A stretch of 43,797 bases of DNA from Clostridia bacterium (lineage in GTDB: Bacteria > Bacillota_A > Clostridia > Christensenellales > Aristaeellaceae). The position numbers and the translations under genes are program-made. Location of the stretch: contig JAFQIF010000107.1 in assembly GCA_017397695.1 (NCBI GenBank), forward strand, positions 1 through 43,797, given 5' to 3'. Below are positions 40,745-43,797 of the stretch, piece after piece. Position 1 is the stretch's first letter. Each line of letters starts with the position of its first letter. The notes under the pieces are model-generated. The model ran no database searches. It worked only from the letters and a program-made list of their open reading frames with translations, and was not told where the DNA came from.

Positions 40745-41427
40745 TCAAAATATCGCCGCAGTCCCAGCGCGTCCTTCTGCTCAAATCTGCTTTCAAGCAC
40801 CGAGGCAATCTGTCCGATGAGCGTACCGTTGATCAGCGCGCAGAAAATCGTGCCCAGCTTCACGCCCTCAAAACAGCCTAAACCGAAGAACATAAAGCTC
40901 ATCGCCACGGCGATCAGGCAGCTCACGCAGTCATAAATTGTCTTGATCCGTGCAATCGGCTTTCCTGTCTTTGCAGAGAGTTCCTTGACGAAAAGCTCAT
41001 ATGCCTCCGGCGAAATATACGTATGCAGCAGCAGCGCCACGCCCAGCGAGCAGACGACCATGCCCAGCGCATACCACAGCGCACGCAGGACAAGCCCCTG
41101 CGCCGCAAGCGGCGCGCAAAGCGCAATCATCGCATCGAGCGCAAAACCATAGACCACCGCCGTACAGAACGAAAACAGATACGCCCGCTTAAAACCACGC
41201 ATCACAGCCGCCAGCAGGATCAGGATCACGCCCTGAAGCATGTATTCCGCCATGCCGAACGAGAAAAACGGCCATATATCCACAAGCTTGAGATGCAGCA
41301 GATACGCCGGCGCAACGACCATGGACATGCCGAAATCCGCCTTCTCCATCAGCGCCGTACCCAGCGCCAGAATGACGAGACCCATCGCGTACGCCACCTC
41401 GCTGTAAAGTACAGGTTTCTTCTTCAT
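40741..41427 (-). CDS. YczE/YitT-type membrane protein (DUF6198-like)
   Basis: A 228-residue membrane protein with five or six helices. The N-terminal Y-A-M-G-L-V-I-L-A-L-G-T-A-L and ADFGMSMVVAPAYLLHLK pattern and the ending with a soluble tail match the YczE/YitT-like group. The function of the group is unproven; some members are transport-related. ATG 41427 follows GGGAGG. The leader begins with a stable hairpin (41454-41491) directly at the predicted transcription start. It is divergent from the beta-galactosidase gene and convergent with the MATE gene, overlapping it by 4 bases. Confidence 0.75.
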   Translation of the reverse strand: MKKKPVLYSEVAYAMGLVILALGTALMEKADFGMSMVVAPAYLLHLKLVDIWPFFSFGMAEYMLQGVILILLAAVMRGFKRAYLFSFCTAVVYGFALDAMIALCAPLAAQGLVLRALWYALGMVVCSLGVALLLHTYISPEAYELFVKELSAKTGKPIARIKTIYDCVSCLIAVAMSFMFFGLGCFEGVKLGTIFCALINGTLIGQIASVLESRFEQKDALGLRRYFD

Positions 41428-41453
41428 TGATTTAATCCTCCCGAAATGCAAAA

Positions 41454-41491
41454 GCAGCCCCGGCGTTTGATATAGAAACGCCGAAAGCTGC
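41454..41491 (-). promoter_or_regulatory. Hairpin at the 5' end of the YczE-type mRNA
   Basis: GCAGC-CC-CGGCGTTT (41454-41468) pairs with AAACGCCG-AAA-GCTGC (41476-41491) around GATATAG. On the minus strand it is followed by TTTTGC, so it could be an attenuator or a 5' stabilising hairpin. Confidence 0.65.
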
Positions 41492-41498
41492 CTGAAGC

Positions 41499-41527
41499 AA
41501 TATATCACGCTCATGCGAAAATGTCAA
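41499..41527 (-). promoter_or_regulatory. Promoter of the YczE-type gene
   Basis: On the minus strand: perfect TTGACA (41522-41527), 17 bases, TATATT (41499-41504). I found no clear promoter for the divergent GH42 gene in the remaining intergenic bases. Confidence 0.85.
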
Positions 41528-41563
41528 TCCAAATCCGTTTCATATCAGAAAGGAGCTTGCCTT

Positions 41564-43582
41564 ATGTCCACTCCCGTTCTCCGCTACGGCGCGGATTACA
41601 ATCCCGACCAGTGGCTCGACCGCCCGGATATCCTCGCGCAGGACATCGACATGATGAAGAAGGCGAATGTCAATGTCGTCTCTCTGGGTATATTTGCCTG
41701 GGCGACGCTGGAGCCCGCCGAGGGCCAGTATAACCTCGACTGGATGGCGAAGATTATCGACGACCTCTATGCAGCCGGCGTGAACGTCGATCTGGCCACG
41801 CCCTCCGGTGCGCGTCCGGCATGGATGGCACGCAAGTATCCCGAGGTGCTGCGCGTAGGCGCGGACCGCAAGCGCATTCTCTTTGGCGAGCGCCATAACC
41901 ACTGCTACACCTCCCCGGTCTACCGCGAGAAAGTAAAACAGATGAACCAGCAGCTGGCCAGCCGCTTCGGCCGTCATCCCGGCGTTGTCATGTGGCACAT
42001 TTCCAACGAGTACGGCGGCGAATGCCACTGCGAGCTCTGCCAGCAAGCCTTCCGCGATTGGCTCAAGGAAAAATACGGCACCATCGAGGCTGTAAACAAA
42101 GCCTGGAACGCCAAGTTCTGGAGCCACGATTATCCGGACTTTGACTACATCGAGAGCCCCGCGCCGCACGGCGAGCACTCCGTACATGGCCTCAAGCTCG
42201 ACTGGAAGCGCTTCGTCTCTCATCAGACGATCGATTTCATGAAGTGGGAGCGCGACTGTATCCGTGAGATCGTGCCGGAAGCCAAGGTCTGCACGAATAT
42301 GATGTACTTCTACGACGGCATCGACTACTTCGACATGGCGAAAGAAATCGATCTGGCCACCTGGGATGCCTATCCCACCTGGCACAAGCCGACGGAGACG
42401 CTCGAGCAGACCGCCATGGATACAGGCTTCATGCATGACCTGATCTACTCCGTCAAGGGCCAGCCCTTCTGGCTGATGGAAAACTGCCCCGGCCCGACCA
42501 ACTGGCAGCCCATTTCGAAGGGCAAGAAGCCCGGTGTAAACATCATGGCTGGCATGCAGACCGTAGCCCACGGCGGCGACGGCGTGCTCTTCTTCCAGTG
42601 GCGTCAGGCACAGGGATCCAGCGAAAAGTTCCATGCTGCGATGGTCTCCCACGACTGCCGCGAGGACAACCGCATCTTCATGGAATGCGCTGAGTTGGGC
42701 AGCATCCTCAAGGAAATCAGCGCCAATATCGCCGGTACAAAGCGCGAAAAGCAGGCCGCCATCGTCTACGACTGGAGCAACAAGTGGGCGCTGGAAGACG
42801 CGCAGGGCCCGCGCAACAAGGGCTTGGGTTATAAGCGCGAACTGCTGCGCCATTATACGGGCCTCAAGCAGAACGGCATTGACGTACAGATGATCTGCGA
42901 AGACAGCGACATCTCCGGCTACAAGCTCATCGTCGCGCCGATGCTCTACATGCTGCGCGAAGACTTCGCTGCCAAGCTGCGCGAGTTCGTGAAAAACGGC
43001 GGCACGCTGGTGGTCACCTACTGGTCCGGCATGGTGAACGAAACCGATCTGTGCTATCTGGGCGATACGCCGTACAACCTCACCGACGTGCTGGGCGTGC
43101 GCCGCATGGAGATTGAGGCGATGTACGACGGCGAGGAGCGCCGCTGCGTCGCAGCCTGCGACGAACTGCCCGAGACAGCGATGGGTTCCATCCTGTGCGA
43201 GGTAGCCGCGCTGGAAGGCGCAAAGCCGCTGATGGTCTTTGACGAGGACTACTTCGCCGGCGCGCCCGCCGTAACGGTGAATACCTTCGGCGAGGGCAAG
43301 GCGTACTATGTCGCCACGCGCTTTGAGGAAGAATTCTACAAGCCGCTCTACGAACTGATCACGGACGGCGTGGTTGCCTCCTGCTGGCCGGGATATCTGG
43401 CTGAGGGTGTGGTTGCCTGCAGCCGCGGCGAGTATGTTTTCCTGGTCAACACAAAGGACGCGGTTATCTGGTTTGAGAATGCAGAGCTGGCGCCCTATGC
43501 CACTGCGATCTATAAAAAGAACGGCGAGAAGCTCGATCTGGTGTATAACCAGACCGCCTTCACCTGGTCTCCGGTCAAGTAA
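41564..43582 (+). CDS. GH42 beta-galactosidase
   Basis: A 672-residue glycoside hydrolase 42: a TIM-barrel catalytic domain (about 1-385), a trimerisation/glutaminase-like domain (about 390-600), and a small C-terminal beta domain. The acid/base is E149 in WHISNEYGG and the nucleophile E306 in FWLMENCPGPTNW. The four cysteines of the GH42 zinc site are present: C114 (HNHCYTSP) with C154, C156 and C159 (CHCELC). GH42 enzymes split beta-galactosides such as lactose or plant galacto-oligosaccharides, and some arabinosides. There is no signal peptide, so it is cytoplasmic, implying an importer elsewhere. AAAGGAG is 8 bases before ATG 41564. It is a single-gene unit here. Confidence 0.95.
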   Translation: MSTPVLRYGADYNPDQWLDRPDILAQDIDMMKKANVNVVSLGIFAWATLEPAEGQYNLDWMAKIIDDLYAAGVNVDLATPSGARPAWMARKYPEVLRVGADRKRILFGERHNHCYTSPVYREKVKQMNQQLASRFGRHPGVVMWHISNEYGGECHCELCQQAFRDWLKEKYGTIEAVNKAWNAKFWSHDYPDFDYIESPAPHGEHSVHGLKLDWKRFVSHQTIDFMKWERDCIREIVPEAKVCTNMMYFYDGIDYFDMAKEIDLATWDAYPTWHKPTETLEQTAMDTGFMHDLIYSVKGQPFWLMENCPGPTNWQPISKGKKPGVNIMAGMQTVAHGGDGVLFFQWRQAQGSSEKFHAAMVSHDCREDNRIFMECAELGSILKEISANIAGTKREKQAAIVYDWSNKWALEDAQGPRNKGLGYKRELLRHYTGLKQNGIDVQMICEDSDISGYKLIVAPMLYMLREDFAAKLREFVKNGGTLVVTYWSGMVNETDLCYLGDTPYNLTDVLGVRRMEIEAMYDGEERRCVAACDELPETAMGSILCEVAALEGAKPLMVFDEDYFAGAPAVTVNTFGEGKAYYVATRFEEEFYKPLYELITDGVVASCWPGYLAEGVVACSRGEYVFLVNTKDAVIWFENAELAPYATAIYKKNGEKLDLVYNQTAFTWSPVK

Positions 43583-43589
43583 GCGCATA

Positions 43590-43625
43590 AAAGCATCCGT
43601 CCGTAAACGCGGGCGGATGCTTTGC
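43590..43625 (+). terminator. Terminator of the GH42 gene
   Basis: Stem AAAGCATCCG (43590-43599) with CGGATGCTTT (43614-43623) plus inner pairing, ending in TTTGC, a weak T-run, just past the stop. Confidence 0.75.
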
Positions 43626-43652
43626 ATTCGGGATATTTAGTTCACTAAGCAG

Positions 43653-43735
43653 CTTGAAACCGCCGCGAAGCGAAGAAGGGGTCTGGGGACAATGTCCCCA
43701 GGCGGGTTTGGGCGGCAGCCCAACGTAACCCATGC
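43653..43735 (-). repeat. Dispersed two-hairpin intergenic repeat, copy 9
   Basis: The cleanest copy. On the minus strand: ACGTTGGGCTGCCGCCCAA (hairpin 1), ACCCGC, CTGGGGAC-ATT-GTCCCCAG (hairpin 2), then ACCCCTTCTTCGCTTCGCGG and CGGTTTC. It lies downstream of the GH42 terminator. Confidence 0.85.
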
Positions 43736-43754
43736 GCGAAGCGCCAGATAAGCA

Positions 43755-43792
43755 AGAATCAAACAGGAGCCGAAGGCGACGCTTTTGATTCT
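43755..43792. other. Inverted repeat at the window edge
   Basis: AGAATCAAA (43755-43763) and TTTGATTCT (43784-43792) around a 20-base GC-rich loop. It could be a terminator for a gene just outside the window; its nature cannot be decided here. Confidence 0.4.
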
Positions 43793-43797
43793 GACAC

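Noticed and set aside
1..43797. CRISPR array, tRNA, rRNA, integrase or phage genes
   Set aside because: No regularly spaced direct repeats, no tRNA-like cloverleaf with a TTCGA-type arm, and no recognisable recombinase or phage structural protein were seen.

Overview
The window reads as an ordinary chromosomal stretch of a moderately GC-rich Bacillota, most likely a gut-type Clostridia (a Christensenellales- or Oscillospirales-like lineage is my guess, not a demonstrated placement). The support is a ylxM-ffh-rpsP-khpA-rimM block, strong AAGGAGG ribosome binding sites, sigma-A promoters (TTGACA/TATAAT), an ECF sigma/anti-sigma pair, PepSY-type sensors, and TRAP, GntP and ABC uptake systems for organic acids and amines. 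No rRNA, tRNA, CRISPR array, phage or transposase gene was found.

Layout: 1-930 is the end of a branched-chain amino acid ABC operon (livG partial, livF). 1234-3908 is a GntP-type permease followed by a glycerate 2-kinase. 4054-9603 (minus strand) holds a DUF1508 protein, a SpoIIQ-like M23 protein, a degenerate ComEC-type metallo-beta-lactamase protein, threonine aldolase, an RlmA-type rRNA methyltransferase and an Eis-type acetyltransferase. 9682-10848 is a CDF metal exporter. 11047-15087 (minus) is a polyamine-type ABC importer in the order permease-ATPase-binding protein-permease. 15350-18019 (minus) encodes an amidohydrolase/deaminase and an AbgA-like M20 hydrolase. These diverge from a PfkB kinase at 18139. 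19462-22263 is a TRAP transporter (dctP-dctQ-dctM) and 22413 starts a MATE exporter. 24072-26619 (minus) is a two-component system with a secreted PepSY protein. 26722-29632 encodes two large secreted proteins of unknown function. 29715-32806 is the ffh/rpsP/rimM operon. 32891-34427 is a GNAT and an EamA exporter. 34525-37037 is an ECF sigma factor with a large membrane anti-sigma-like partner. 37164-39209 is a secreted flavin reductase. 39380-43582 holds a second MATE protein, a YczE-type membrane protein and a GH42 beta-galactosidase.

The strongest candidate for something undescribed is a dispersed intergenic repeat, present as at least nine copies here. It is about 80 nt long with two hairpins and a conserved CTTCTTCGCTTCGCG tail. 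The hairpin arms change between copies in a compensating way while loops and tail stay fixed, so a paired structure appears to be under selection. Two copies carry or adjoin an extra module of about 100 nt. Copies sit inside operons (between the binding-protein and last permease genes of the ABC operon, and between ffh and rpsP) as well as between operons.

Other points of interest are a membrane-anchored metallo-beta-lactamase-fold protein that has lost nearly all metal ligands, a probable autoregulatory ECF promoter, a consensus promoter for ylxM-ffh lying inside a 22-bp-arm inverted repeat, overlapping divergent promoters between the abgA-like and pfkB genes, and exported solute-binding proteins with no lipobox. 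All start sites were chosen by ribosome binding site and family length, and no similarity search was run.
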